Shown here: positions 44,923 to 54,205 of the stretch, piece by piece
Position numbering within the stretch: the first letter of the stretch is position 1
Layout of the letters: every line of letters starts with the position of its first letter
NCBI GenBank assembly: GCA_028287505.1
Contig: JAQBPN010000019.1
Coordinates: forward strand, 1-64,000
DNA from: Fibrobacterota bacterium
Lineage (GTDB): Bacteria > Fibrobacterota > Fibrobacteria > UBA11236
DNA: 64,000 nucleotides
Direction: 5' to 3'
The notes under the pieces: model-generated
What the model was told of the DNA's origin: nothing
Databases searched by the model: none
The model's input: only the letters and a program-made list of their open reading frames with translations
Made by a program: the position numbers and the translations under genes

Positions 44923-44992
44923 TAATCGGTCAAGTTGCGGTCTGGATGCATCGGGGTTGAAATTTATAAATGTGGCAGGGGTTTTCCACTGC

Positions 44993-45718
44993 TCATTTGG
45001 CCTCTATTTTGACCACGAACCCCATGCCGAAAAGGCTGCCCCATATCCGGTTGAGAATGGGAAAGCCTTCGTAAACGCGGACTACGCTGCGATCCAGATA
45101 CCCCAGCTCGCGTAACCACCAATCCAGGTCCTTGCGGGTCCAGAAGCGCACGTGCTCGCCCGGATGGCTTCTCCATTGCATGGCGGTACGTCCCAATAGG
45201 AGGCGCACCCGGTAGGCGAAATAACCGGTATTGGGAATGCTGAAGAAAATGGAACGTTTGGCCTTGCCTTCGATGCGTTTCAAGAAGGCCTCGGGGTTGG
45301 GCATGTGCTCCAGGACTTCGAAAAGGAACACATGATCGACTACGGGCAGGGAAGCTATCGCATCGGCATGGTTCATGTCGAACCGGATGGTGCGGACGCC
45401 TTTGCTTTCCAGGAACTGCAAGGCCCGATCGGAAATGTCGGCCGCGCAGGCGTTCAGCTTTTTCTTTTCGATGAGGTAGAGCAGGACCGCGCCGTCGCCG
45501 CAACCCACGTCCAGCACCGATGCGCCTTCCGCGAGATCGGCCGCGACCAGGTCCGCCCTGCGCCTTTGGAAGAGGGAGGTCTGACCCATGCGGTCCTTCC
45601 GCTTCGAGTCCCAATAGGCGTCGTAATCGACTTCATCGAGATTCAGCTTGGGATAGCGGAAAATCAGCTTCAAGGCATGTCTTGCCTGAAATCCGAATTC
45701 GTTCACCAATCCAAGCAT
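44993..45718 (-). CDS. SAM-dependent methyltransferase
   Basis: 241 aa from ATG 45718 (MLGLVNEFGFQ). Motif I VLDVGCGDGAVLLYLIEKK (about 67), then CAADISDRALQFL and FLFEVLEHMPNPEAFLKRI. It is a class I methyltransferase of the MetW/UbiE-like kind with a C-terminal part (HPGEHVRFWTRKDLDWWLRELGY) common in polysaccharide loci. The frame is also open to a GTG at 45787, but that extension crosses two homopolymer runs. It heads the assembly operon that runs to 34270. Confidence 0.8.
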   Translation of the reverse strand: MLGLVNEFGFQARHALKLIFRYPKLNLDEVDYDAYWDSKRKDRMGQTSLFQRRRADLVAADLAEGASVLDVGCGDGAVLLYLIEKKKLNACAADISDRALQFLESKGVRTIRFDMNHADAIASLPVVDHVFLFEVLEHMPNPEAFLKRIEGKAKRSIFFSIPNTGYFAYRVRLLLGRTAMQWRSHPGEHVRFWTRKDLDWWLRELGYLDRSVVRVYEGFPILNRIWGSLFGMGFVVKIEAK

Positions 45719-45751
45719 AGGGTCATCCGAGAAGGGTAAACCCCGAAAGTT

Positions 45752-45766
45752 AAAAAAAACCCCCCC
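45752..45766. other. Adjoining A8 and C7 homopolymers
   Basis: On the minus strand G7 then T8 lie between two possible start codons (45787 and 45718) of the methyltransferase. A change in length would alter which start is in frame. This may be ordinary leader sequence. Confidence 0.5.
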
Positions 45767-45858
45767 GGTCATCCAGTTGGGGTACACTTATTCCCTGAAC
45801 CGCGGAGGGGGGCGGATGTCCAACCGCACCGGCCCGTTTTACTAGATTAGGCCTTTTC

Positions 45859-47301
45859 ATGCAAAGTCTCCCCATCAGCCAAAGCTTGTACCAGAGGGCC
45901 CGGTCCCTGGTCGCTCCCGTCTTCAAAGTCACGGCCCTGGAATTGGTGATCCAGGGGCTTGGTTTCGTCATCATGGCGATAAAGTTCCGGTATTTCGGCG
46001 CGACTTTCATGGGTCTCATCGGCTACTTCGGCGCCTTGGGGGAATTGCCCTCGGCCTTCTATTCGAATTTCAACCGCGGTCTGCAACGGTTCCTGCCGAC
46101 GGCGGCGCCCATGCGCCGGGTGGAAATATTCATCGCCACCTTTTTCTTCCAGGTGGTTTTCCTCGCGTTGTTCTTCGCCGTGCTCACTGCAATCGCTCTG
46201 ACGATCCCCAAATGGGCTTTCTGGAGGAGCCACATGGTCCTTGAAGGCGGAAACGTCGGGTTCGTGGTCAATTTCACCGGGGCCATCATCATCCTGATTT
46301 TGGTTCAAGGCGTGCTGAGTTCGCTCATGTCGGCCATGCATCTCTATCTGGAAGTGCAGATCTTGAAATTGGCCCAATGCGCCGTCCAGTTGGCCGCATT
46401 CTTGGCGCTGGCCTGGATGTCCGCGGGCAAGTTGAAGGGGTTATGGATTTATTACTGGATGATGACCGGCATCATCGTCGTGTCCAGCCTGTACATGGCC
46501 AGCCGGGCGGCGCGCTGGCTCAAGTTCAAGGAATACTTCGCGGAACTGAAGCCGGGCGGCTTGAGGCTCGCCATCGTGTCCGTCTACCGGGAGCAGTTCC
46601 TTCCCTACACCCTGCCCAAGCAGGTCACGTCCATTCTCGCCTATGTGAAGGAGAACATCGCGGTCATCTTCCTGGGCCACATGGGCTTGCTGGCGGACGC
46701 CGCGGTTTTCAATCTCGCCAACAAGATGTACGGATTGCCCAGACGGTTCCTTCCGGGAATCGTATCCATGATGCTGCCCAAACTGGTGGTGCTGGCGGAA
46801 ACCAACAAAGCCAGATTCCGAAGCAAATACAACGACTTTTCCTGGGCGCAGTTCGGACTCCACATCATAGCCGCCACGGCGCTGTTCGCGGGCATCCCAA
46901 TCATCCGGAAGCTTTTCCACGTGGAGAACGCTCCGGAACTCACGGTCGTGTTCTACCTGTTCTCGGCGAATCTCGTCATCAACGCCGTGGGCAACGCCAA
47001 TTTCAACATCATCGAGCTCAGCAAGGATATGCGCTGGTACATGCTTTCGGTGGCGGTCCGCATCGTCGTGCTGGTCTCGATCAACATCTTCCTCATCCCC
47101 AGGATGGGTAACATAGGCGCTACCGTGGCCCTGGTGATATCCACCGTGGTGGTGACCGCCATGCAATCCTGGGACACGCGCAAAACCGAACTTTGGGACT
47201 GGCGCCACAATATCTGGCATTTCCTGATCTGGATCGGCGTGGCGGCCGTTTGGGCCCTGCTGTTCCTGTTCTTCCCGGGAACCTACCCCCTGCATTTCTG
47301 A
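45859..47301 (+). CDS. Wzx-like polysaccharide flippase
   Basis: 480 aa multi-pass inner-membrane protein of the MOP superfamily, with about 12 hydrophobic helices. Examples are LVIQGLGFVIMAIKF, FFQVVFLALFFAVLTAIAL, FTGAIIILILVQGVLSSL, LVINAVGNANFNII and VAAVWALLFLFF. It would flip undecaprenyl-linked repeat units across the membrane for the Wzy/Wzz system encoded opposite. The ATG has an AGG-like Shine-Dalgarno. It begins a plus-strand unit running to 52364 and is divergent from the glycosyltransferase operon, with a 140-bp shared upstream region. Confidence 0.88.
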   Translation: MQSLPISQSLYQRARSLVAPVFKVTALELVIQGLGFVIMAIKFRYFGATFMGLIGYFGALGELPSAFYSNFNRGLQRFLPTAAPMRRVEIFIATFFFQVVFLALFFAVLTAIALTIPKWAFWRSHMVLEGGNVGFVVNFTGAIIILILVQGVLSSLMSAMHLYLEVQILKLAQCAVQLAAFLALAWMSAGKLKGLWIYYWMMTGIIVVSSLYMASRAARWLKFKEYFAELKPGGLRLAIVSVYREQFLPYTLPKQVTSILAYVKENIAVIFLGHMGLLADAAVFNLANKMYGLPRRFLPGIVSMMLPKLVVLAETNKARFRSKYNDFSWAQFGLHIIAATALFAGIPIIRKLFHVENAPELTVVFYLFSANLVINAVGNANFNIIELSKDMRWYMLSVAVRIVVLVSINIFLIPRMGNIGATVALVISTVVVTAMQSWDTRKTELWDWRHNIWHFLIWIGVAAVWALLFLFFPGTYPLHF

Positions 47302-47319
47302 GGGGCAGCCGCTAGCAAG

Positions 47320-48939
47320 ATGGCCGGAGACCGTTTCGAAATCGCCTCGCTCGATGGCGCCCTGAAGGTTACCCGTAACGGCGCCGTGGAGTTCGATTCC
47401 CCCTGGGCCGGAGCGCGCCTGGGCAAGGCCATGGAATGGATGGAGATTCTCAACGCGGGAACCCTCCGGGGCAAGCCCTTGCATGAGGCGTTCCGACACG
47501 GCCCGTATTCGCTTTGGCAATGCTGGTTGCATGAACTCTACTTCCCCTATTTCACCTCCTACGCGCAATTCCAGGGGCTGTTCGATTGGCTCGAGTCCGC
47601 CGGGTGGCCCCGGCTGGAAATCGTTTCGCCGCTTCCCGGCGATTTGCGGAAGGCCCTGACGGGGGCCTACCTGGCCGGTGAAGGAGGCGCTCCGGGAACG
47701 CTCATGGCCGCGGCGGAAGCCGTGGCGCGCATCGGCCTCCCCCTGGCCTGGCGCCGGTCCACCCTGAAAAGGAAGAACCGCGTCCTGATTTACACGCCCG
47801 ATATCGTCTCCGATGCCGTGCATGGCTGCGATTTCAGGTTTTCCAAGGTCTATGCCTGGCTGGCCTCGCGGCAGGTTTCCGGAGCGGAGATTTTCCACCT
47901 GGTCGATCAGCGGCTTGCCTTGCGCAACGCGCGCGCGCGCGGCCGCATCCCCATGTACCTGGAGCTTTGGGATACGCACCCCCGCATGGAAAAGGGAATG
48001 GAACTGCAGGCGGACGGATTGCCGCGATCCCTGCAATCCCTGGTCCGGCGCATTCTACCGCGCTTCGCCGCCAACTGCAATGCGAGCGCGCGGCGGATCG
48101 ACGGATTGAAAACGATGCTGCGCGGGTCGGGGCTGCGCCTGCTGCTGGGCATGGACGATTTCCGATCCAACAACGAATTGCTCATCGCGTGCCGGGAAGA
48201 AGGCATCCGCACGGTGCTGGTGCAGCACGGCCTGATCACCCGTTTCAATCCGGGCTGGGTCGCCTGCGGCCTGCCCGAGGAGACCCTGATCGCGCCGGAC
48301 CGTTATCTGGTAAGGGCCCCGTTGTGGAAGTCCGTCCTGGAGCGGTATGCGCCGCGCCTGGCGAAGGTGGCCGTGGTGGCGGGAGGACTGGACGGCGTGG
48401 TCCAAGCGGAGGAGGGTCCCAAGGGCCTTTCCGCGCCGCGGGATCCCCGGGAGGGCATCGACGTTCTTTTGGTGGCCGAAACGCTCTGGGATCCCCGGGA
48501 GGCGGCGCCTTTCATCCAAAAGCTGGCGACGGACCCGCGCTTGAGGATCCATTTCAAAATCCGCCCCGATATGGATGAGCGGAAGCAGATCCGGCCCTAT
48601 TTCGGCGATGGCCGGCCCCACCGGGTGGTCCTGGATTTGGCCGGGGCGAGGGGGGAAATCGACATCGTGCTGGGGAGTCATTCTTCCCTCATTTACAAGC
48701 TTCTGGAATGGCAAAAGCCGATCTTCCGGCTTGAGACTCCGTTCGAGTACGGGGAACAGCTCGACATTTTCGGTTTGACCGATCCTCTGTCCCTGGCGGA
48801 CGAGCCTTACGCCAGATTCCTGGGGGCCATGCAGCGGGATGGCGCCGTTTACGCGGAAAGATGGGCCGCCTATCGGGGGGCCGACGACCTGCCGGATTAT
48901 ACTACGATTCTAGAGGCCGAACTGATGAATGCCCGTTAG
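47320..48939 (+). CDS. GT-B-like protein of polysaccharide locus (function unknown)
   Basis: 539 aa, no signal peptide or membrane helix. The central part has Rossmann-like strands: RVLIYTPDIVSDAVHGCDFRFSKVYAW, LLLGMDDFRSNNELLIACREEGIRTVLVQHG and IDVLLVAETLWDPREAAPFI. Near the end GSHSSLIYKLLEWQKPIFRLETPFEYG recalls the C-terminal donor site of CDP-glycerol/polysialyltransferase-like GT-B enzymes. It starts 18 nt after wzx. A role as glycosyl- or glycerophosphate transferase is inference; a homologue could not be named. Confidence 0.65.
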   Translation: MAGDRFEIASLDGALKVTRNGAVEFDSPWAGARLGKAMEWMEILNAGTLRGKPLHEAFRHGPYSLWQCWLHELYFPYFTSYAQFQGLFDWLESAGWPRLEIVSPLPGDLRKALTGAYLAGEGGAPGTLMAAAEAVARIGLPLAWRRSTLKRKNRVLIYTPDIVSDAVHGCDFRFSKVYAWLASRQVSGAEIFHLVDQRLALRNARARGRIPMYLELWDTHPRMEKGMELQADGLPRSLQSLVRRILPRFAANCNASARRIDGLKTMLRGSGLRLLLGMDDFRSNNELLIACREEGIRTVLVQHGLITRFNPGWVACGLPEETLIAPDRYLVRAPLWKSVLERYAPRLAKVAVVAGGLDGVVQAEEGPKGLSAPRDPREGIDVLLVAETLWDPREAAPFIQKLATDPRLRIHFKIRPDMDERKQIRPYFGDGRPHRVVLDLAGARGEIDIVLGSHSSLIYKLLEWQKPIFRLETPFEYGEQLDIFGLTDPLSLADEPYARFLGAMQRDGAVYAERWAAYRGADDLPDYTTILEAELMNAR

Positions 48940-49070
48940 GGCGATAACTCCGGCGGCCCAAGCGGGACGGGCCCTGTAGAACGGCGGAATGGCTGGATCT
49001 CCTTGCTTCGGAGAACTAGAATTAGTATTCGATAACCTATGTTTCTAGAACCTATTTGGAGAAATCAAAA

Positions 49071-49682
49071 ATGTCGAATATTACCGTGAAACAGGACGTT
49101 GTTGCCGACTACGCCAAAAAATACCTGAAACGCCTCTACGACCTGCTCGAAAACCTCAGCTCCCAGGAAATTTTCGGCGTGGTGCAGGCCTTCGCGGAAG
49201 CCCGTAACAACGGCAAGACCATTTTTTTCGTCGGCAACGGCGGCAGCGCGGCCACCTCATCCCACTTTTCCCAGGATTTGGCCGAAGTCGGCCGCAAGGC
49301 CAAGGCGGGCCTGTTCCGGACCCATAGCCTCACGGACAACACCTCCTACATCACCGCCATGGGAAACGACTACGGGTTTGAAACCGTTTTCTCCAAACAG
49401 GTCGAGCAGATGTTCAGGGAAGGGGACGTGCTCGTGGCCATCTCCGCCAGCGGCAACAGCAAGAACCTCATCAAGGCCGTTGAGGCCGCCAAGGCGCTGA
49501 AGGGCACCACCATCGGCATCGTAGGCTTCGACGGCGGGGAGCTCAAGCGGATTTGCGATCGGGTGATCCACGTGAAGTCGGAGAAAGGCGAGTATGGCCC
49601 GGTCGAAGACGTCCATATGATCCTCGATCATCTCACGACCTGCTACCTGATGGGCCATCTGTCCGCCAAGTCCGCAACCTGA
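49071..49682 (+). CDS. SIS-domain sugar-phosphate isomerase
   Basis: 203 aa single SIS domain. FFVGNGGSAATSSHFSQDL (about 50) is the phosphosugar loop; VAISASGNSKNLIKAV and DVHMILDHLT complete the fold. It belongs to the GmhA/DiaA/KpsF-like group without CBS domains. It differs from the true GmhA at 59396, which keeps the fuller DAIHFAEEFTGRF signature. ATG 49071 has a GGAG Shine-Dalgarno; TTG 49056 is also in frame. The stop overlaps the next start (TGATG). It may isomerise a pentose or heptose phosphate feeding the neighbouring pathway. Confidence 0.82.
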   Translation: MSNITVKQDVVADYAKKYLKRLYDLLENLSSQEIFGVVQAFAEARNNGKTIFFVGNGGSAATSSHFSQDLAEVGRKAKAGLFRTHSLTDNTSYITAMGNDYGFETVFSKQVEQMFREGDVLVAISASGNSKNLIKAVEAAKALKGTTIGIVGFDGGELKRICDRVIHVKSEKGEYGPVEDVHMILDHLTTCYLMGHLSAKSAT

Positions 49683-50599
49683 TGTCGGCAAAGGCGAAAA
49701 TCCTGGTGGGCCCTTCGGTAATGGGTCCGGCTCCCATCGCCAAACTGGCGAAGCAGGGATTCGAAGTGGTTCCCAATCCGTATTCCCGCAAATACACCCG
49801 CGCCGAGCTGCAGGAGCTGCTGGTCGGCGTGGATGGCATTCTCGCCGGACTCGAACCCCTGGACCGGGAAGTCCTCGCCGCCTCCCGGCTGAAGGTCATC
49901 TCCCGGGTCGGGTCGGGACTCGCCAATGTGGACATCCCCGCGGCGGAGTCCCTGGGGATAAAGGTGTTCTCCACCCCCAACGGCCCCACCCTTGCGGTGG
50001 CGGAGCTGGTGGTCGGCTCGCTCATCTGCCTGCTGCGGGAAATCCAGATCATGAATCGCGATTTGCACGAAGGCAAATGGACCAAGATCGTAGGTCTGCA
50101 GCTGGCCGGAAAGAAAATCGCCGTCGTCGGCTTCGGCAGGATCGGCAGGACGGTGGCCGGAATGCTCGCGGGTCTGGGCGCGGAAATCATCGCGGTGGAT
50201 CCTTTCCTCAAGGAGGGTCCGCCCGGAATCCAGGTCATGGATCTCGACGCCGCCGTGCGGACCGCGGACGTCATCACCCTGCATTGCAGCGGAGAGGATC
50301 GCGTCCTGGGACCGGCGGAATTCCGCGCCATGAAAAAGGGCGCCTTCGTCCTGAACGCGGCCCGGGCCGGACTCCTCGACGAAGCCGCGCTCATCGAAGC
50401 CCTGGAAAACGGCACCGTGGCCGGCGCCTGGCTGGATGTGTTTCCCCAGGAACCTTACAAAGGCAAGCTGAGCGGAATGCGCCAAGTGCTCCTCACGCCC
50501 CACGTGGCCTCCTACACGCAAGAAGGACGCATCAAGATGGAGATGGATGCCGTGGACAACCTCCTGGCAGGCTTCGGCATCGGCCCGGTTCCGGATTGA
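49682..50599 (+). CDS. D-isomer 2-hydroxyacid dehydrogenase (phosphoglycerate dehydrogenase-like)
   Basis: 305 aa. NAD domain VVGFGRIGRTVAGMLAGLGAEIIAVDP (about 140), ISRVGSGLANVD, AARAGLLDEAALIEAL and the active-site His in LTPHVASYTQEG. It is a compact form without a regulatory ACT domain. ATG 49682 overlaps the isomerase stop. It sits in a sugar-acid operon, so it may act on a sugar-derived 2-hydroxy acid rather than on serine synthesis (inference). Confidence 0.85.
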   Translation: MSAKAKILVGPSVMGPAPIAKLAKQGFEVVPNPYSRKYTRAELQELLVGVDGILAGLEPLDREVLAASRLKVISRVGSGLANVDIPAAESLGIKVFSTPNGPTLAVAELVVGSLICLLREIQIMNRDLHEGKWTKIVGLQLAGKKIAVVGFGRIGRTVAGMLAGLGAEIIAVDPFLKEGPPGIQVMDLDAAVRTADVITLHCSGEDRVLGPAEFRAMKKGAFVLNAARAGLLDEAALIEALENGTVAGAWLDVFPQEPYKGKLSGMRQVLLTPHVASYTQEGRIKMEMDAVDNLLAGFGIGPVPD

Positions 50600-50601
50600 G
50601 A

Positions 50602-51342
50602 ATGGATTCCAGGGAGGCGTCTCTGCACCTGGCGACGGCCTTGGCCGCATCGGCCCGGGCCTCCAGGCTCCTGATGGGGGGCGGGGAAAGCCGCGAAGCC
50701 GTGACGTCCCTGGGCCACGACATCAAGATCAAAGGCGATGCCCTCGCCGAAAAGGTGCTGCTGGAATACCTCATGGAGCGCTCCCCGTTTCCCGTGCTTT
50801 CGGAAGAGCGCGGGGAGGTCGACAGGGAGGGCGGCGAAACCTGCAAGTGGATCGTCGATCCCATCGATGGCAGCCTGAACTTCAACCGCGGCATCCCCCT
50901 TTGCTGCATTTCCATCTCCCTATGGCGGGGCAATGAGCCCATCCTGGGAGTGGTGGAGGATTTCAACCGCGGGGAGATTTTTTCCGGGATTGTCGGCCAA
51001 GGCGCCCGGCTCAACGGGCGGGATATCCGCGTGAGCGGCGTGGACAAGCGGTCGGCGGCGATTTTGTGCACGGGATTCCCGGTATACACGGATTTCTCGC
51101 AGGAGCCTTTGCTGCGCTTCCTCTCCCAGGTGCAGGAGTACAAGAAGGTCCGGCTCCTGGGGTCGGCGGCATTGTCGCTCGCCTACGTGGCCGCGGGACG
51201 GGCGGACGCCTACATGGAAAACAACATCATGCTGTGGGACGTGGCGGCCGGTGCGGCTTTGGTCCTTGCGGCGGGCGGCAAGGCCGAGTGGGAGGCCCGC
51301 GACAAGGGCCTCTGGTTCAAAGCCGACAACGGACTCATCTGA
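50602..51342 (+). CDS. Inositol monophosphatase-family phosphatase
   Basis: 246 aa. Metal-binding motifs SEERGE (about 67), DPIDGSLNFNRGIP (about 88) and the C-terminal LWDVAAGAALVLAAGG match the IMPase/CysQ/FBPase superfamily. ATG 50602 follows the dehydrogenase stop by 2 nt; the open frame upstream is a shadow. In this operon a sugar-phosphate phosphatase role is more likely than inositol metabolism, possibly in place of KdsC. Confidence 0.88.
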   Translation: MDSREASLHLATALAASARASRLLMGGGESREAVTSLGHDIKIKGDALAEKVLLEYLMERSPFPVLSEERGEVDREGGETCKWIVDPIDGSLNFNRGIPLCCISISLWRGNEPILGVVEDFNRGEIFSGIVGQGARLNGRDIRVSGVDKRSAAILCTGFPVYTDFSQEPLLRFLSQVQEYKKVRLLGSAALSLAYVAAGRADAYMENNIMLWDVAAGAALVLAAGGKAEWEARDKGLWFKADNGLI

Positions 51343-51374
51343 CGGCCCGGGGCCCTCGAAAGGAAGAATCCATC

Positions 51375-52364
51375 ATGAAGCAGGAGGACATCAGGCCGGC
51401 GGACGTTTGGGACAGGTATCTGGCCGCCGTGGCCGAAGACATCGCCGACATGTTCCAGGACAAGTCTTCCCTGGAAGAGGTCCTCTGCCCCGCTTGCGCC
51501 GAGGCCGGGCATTCCCCCGCCTTCGCCAAAGCGGGTTTCACCTACGTTACCTGTAACGCCTGCAGTTCCCTCTACCTCAACCCCAGGCCGACCCTGGCGG
51601 GCCTGAGCCGGTTCTACACGGTGGGCAAGGCATCCCAGGTTTGGGCCAACGATTTCTATCCCATCACGGCCAAGAAAAGGAAAGAAACCATCGTCCTGGA
51701 GCGCGTGCGCTTCCTCCAGGAACGGGCGGCCGGCCTGGGCGTTTCCCTGGATACGGTCATGGACATCGGCTGCGGCTACGGCACTTTCCTGCATGTCTTG
51801 AAACGCGAAATGCCCGGTGTCCGGACCGTCGGCATCGAACCCGGCGAGTCCTTGGCGGAGGAATCCAGGGCCAAGGGCATCGAAGTGGTCGAAGATGTCT
51901 TCGAAAATGCGGGACAGGAATGGAACGGGACCACGGACGTCGTGACCTGCTTCGAGGTCCTCGAGCATCTCCACGATCCGTTCCCTTTCCTGAAGAAAAT
52001 GGCTTCCGTCATCCGGGGAAACGGCATGGCCTGGCTGACGAGTCTGGGCTGCGACGGATTCGACGTCCAGGTCCTGTGGGGCGACCATAAGAACATCTAC
52101 CCTCCCTGCCACATCAACATACTCTCCCTGCGGGGAATGGAAATCCTCGCGAAACGCGCCGGCTTCGGCAAGGTGGAGTTCGTGACGCCGGGAAAGCTGG
52201 ATGTGGATATCGTCAGGAACTCCAAGCCCGACTCGGCCCGGTTGGGGCCGTTCCTGGACGGGATTATCCGCCAGGGCCGGGAAGAGGACATCGCGGCGCT
52301 TCAGGAGGCCCTGGTGAAAATGAAGCGCAGCTCACACGTCTGGGTTTTCGGCCAGAAGGCCTGA
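51375..52364 (+). CDS. SAM-dependent methyltransferase with N-terminal zinc site
   Basis: 329 aa. CPAC and CNAC (residues about 38-60) form a zinc site; VMDIGCGYGTFLHVLK (about 120) and CFEVLEHLHDPFPFLKKM are the methyltransferase motifs. It resembles the sugar C-methyltransferase group and shares the layout of the protein at 44038. ATG 51375 (MKQEDIRP) is preceded by AGGAAGAA. It is the last gene of the plus-strand unit and is followed by a 28-bp palindrome. Confidence 0.85.
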   Translation: MKQEDIRPADVWDRYLAAVAEDIADMFQDKSSLEEVLCPACAEAGHSPAFAKAGFTYVTCNACSSLYLNPRPTLAGLSRFYTVGKASQVWANDFYPITAKKRKETIVLERVRFLQERAAGLGVSLDTVMDIGCGYGTFLHVLKREMPGVRTVGIEPGESLAEESRAKGIEVVEDVFENAGQEWNGTTDVVTCFEVLEHLHDPFPFLKKMASVIRGNGMAWLTSLGCDGFDVQVLWGDHKNIYPPCHINILSLRGMEILAKRAGFGKVEFVTPGKLDVDIVRNSKPDSARLGPFLDGIIRQGREEDIAALQEALVKMKRSSHVWVFGQKA

Positions 52365-52367
52365 AGG

Positions 52368-52395
52368 TTCCGGCCCGCCCGCGGGCGGGCCGGAA
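52368..52395. terminator. 28-bp palindrome between convergent operons
   Basis: TTCCGGCCCGCCCG and CGGGCGGGCCGGAA abut as a perfect inverted repeat. It lies 4 nt after one stop and 4 nt before the other. It is a good bidirectional terminator, without a long T-tract. Confidence 0.7.
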
Positions 52396-52398
52396 GAA

Positions 52399-53448
52399 TC
52401 AAAGACCCATATCGGGGGATATGGAGTCGTCCAGGCCATAGGCGGCCTTCCAGCGGGCGTCGGCGCAATAGATGCGGTAGATGTGCCACATGGTCTTGAG
52501 CGCGTCCAGGCTCGATCCTTCCACCACGGGCTTGTCCCCGAGAATGCAATCGGCGAACTCTTCGATCTCCTCGTTCCAGGACGGATCCTGAAGGTAGCGC
52601 ACCAGTTCTTCGCGGGGGTTTCCCGTGTCCGTCTGGGGCCTTCGGCCGATGGTCATGGTCTCCTCACCGTAGCTCTTGGATCCGGACAGGATGCCGCTCA
52701 AGCGGATGTAGCCCCGCTCCAGGGTCAGGTCCAGGCTGAAACGGTGCTGCCACTTGGTCGCGCTGGAGTGGAGCATCGCCACCTGCCCCCGCCTGTTCTT
52801 CATCATGGCGTAGGCATTGTCCTCCACGTCGTGTTTCCAGACTTCGTTGGAAATGAAGCTCGTCACTTCCTCGAAGTCCCCGCAGAAAAGCCGCATCAGG
52901 TCGACCATGTGGATGCCCTGGTCCAAAAGGATGCCGCCCCCCGCCAGGCGGCGCTCCGCGCGCCAACCTTTGTCGAAAGGGATGATGTGGCTTTTGCCGT
53001 AGACGCCCATGACGTTGATGATTCCGCCCAGTTCGCCGGACTTGACCAATGCGCGGGAGTCCTTTACCGACAGATGATAGCGATGGTTGAATCCGTATTT
53101 GAGCTTGAGGCCGGGGTGTTTCCGTTCTTCCCGGATGACCGCCTCGATATCCTTTATATCCCTGCCCGGGGGCTTCTCGCAAAAGACATGCATCCCTTTC
53201 CGCAATCCGGATATGGTCGCTTCCGCCGCGATGAAATTCGGCAGGCATACGAAAAGGACATCCAACTCCAGCTCGAACAATTTACGGAAGTCGTTGAAGA
53301 AGGGAATGCCGTCTTCCAGCTTTCCGTCCTCTCCGAAGGAGGCGTCGCTTACCGCGACGGTTTTCAGCGCCGCGTGCGAATCGATGATGATCCGCCGCCG
53401 TTTCCCGACCACGCCGTAGCCGGCGATTCCTACCCGGAGCTTCTGCAT
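52399..53448 (-). CDS. Gfo/Idh/MocA-family oxidoreductase
   Basis: 349 aa. The N-terminal NAD(P) domain is RVGIAGYGVVGKRRRIIID, with the family motif CEKPPGRD (about 90) supplying the conserved Lys. GGILLDQGIHMVDLMRLF (about 175) is the second conserved segment, with the catalytic-type His. Such enzymes oxidise or reduce nucleotide sugars or sugar acids. It is 7 nt downstream of the KdsB-type gene and last in the minus-strand operon wza-aldolase-kdsB-oxidoreductase. Confidence 0.88.
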   Translation of the reverse strand: MQKLRVGIAGYGVVGKRRRIIIDSHAALKTVAVSDASFGEDGKLEDGIPFFNDFRKLFELELDVLFVCLPNFIAAEATISGLRKGMHVFCEKPPGRDIKDIEAVIREERKHPGLKLKYGFNHRYHLSVKDSRALVKSGELGGIINVMGVYGKSHIIPFDKGWRAERRLAGGGILLDQGIHMVDLMRLFCGDFEEVTSFISNEVWKHDVEDNAYAMMKNRRGQVAMLHSSATKWQHRFSLDLTLERGYIRLSGILSGSKSYGEETMTIGRRPQTDTGNPREELVRYLQDPSWNEEIEEFADCILGDKPVVEGSSLDALKTMWHIYRIYCADARWKAAYGLDDSISPDMGL

Positions 53449-53455
53449 AAGGACC

Positions 53456-54205
53456 TCAGTATTTCCCGAACAAGGGGTCGTTTTTCATGAGCAAGGTGGC
53501 TCTTTCCAAATCCTGGGGCGTATCCACCCCGATGGTTTGGAAGGAGTCCTCGAGGATCATGCGGACCGCGAGGCCATGCTCCAGGAAGCGGAGCAAATCC
53601 ACGGATTCCACTTCTTCCAGCGGAGTGGGCGGCAAATCCGCGAACCGGGCCAACGCATCCTTGCGGAAAGCCATGATTCCCAGCTGCTTGTATTTGGGAT
53701 AGGCGGGCATGCCCATGCGGATGGAAGGAATGGCCTCGCGCGAATAGTAGAGCGCGCGGTTCTTCCGGTCGACGACGGTCTTGACGACGTTGCGGCTTTG
53801 CAGCTCCTCGTCCGTGCGGATGGTGGACATCAGGTTGGTGCAGGCGATATCGGCTTCGGTCAGGAAGGGAGGCAGCAGCTTCTCCACCATTTCGGGCATG
53901 ACCAGGGGTTCGTCGCCTTGGACGTTGATGATGATGTCGGCATCGAGTCCGCGCGCGGCTTCCGCGATGCGGTCGCTGCAGCGGACATGCTCCGAGGAGG
54001 TCATCACCGCTTGTCCGCCGTTGGAGCGGACCACATCCATGATTTCCTTGTCGCAGGTGGCCACGATCACTTCGCCCAGATTCTTGTTCATCTTGAGCCG
54101 GCGGCGGATATGCTCAATCATGGTCATGCCCGCGATTTTTTCCAGAGGCTTGCCGGGAAACCGGGTCGAGGCCATTCTGGCGGGTACGATGGTGACAATC
54201 TTCAT
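53456..54205 (-). CDS. kdsB: KdsB-type CMP-sugar synthetase (3-deoxy-manno-octulosonate cytidylyltransferase family)
   Basis: 249 aa. The nucleotide motif IVPARMASTRFPGKPL (residues about 6-21) is canonical. HVRCSDRIAEAA and NVQGDEPL follow, and ESVDLLRFLEHG and GVDTPQDLERA close the domain. It activates KDO or a related ulosonic acid with CTP. Its ATG overlaps the aldolase stop (ATGA), so it is coupled to an HpcH/HpaI-type aldolase rather than to kdsA. The substrate may be a modified ulosonic acid, or this may be a second copy for capsule. Confidence 0.88.
   Translation of the reverse strand: MKIVTIVPARMASTRFPGKPLEKIAGMTMIEHIRRRLKMNKNLGEVIVATCDKEIMDVVRSNGGQAVMTSSEHVRCSDRIAEAARGLDADIIINVQGDEPLVMPEMVEKLLPPFLTEADIACTNLMSTIRTDEELQSRNVVKTVVDRKNRALYYSREAIPSIRMGMPAYPKYKQLGIMAFRKDALARFADLPPTPLEEVESVDLLRFLEHGLAVRMILEDSFQTIGVDTPQDLERATLLMKNDPLFGKY

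Noticed and set aside
48940-49070. Promoter before the SIS isomerase (TTGCTT and TATTCG with 17-nt spacing)
   Set aside because: Both boxes match the consensus poorly, and the gap could equally be read through from the upstream genes; not strong enough to call.
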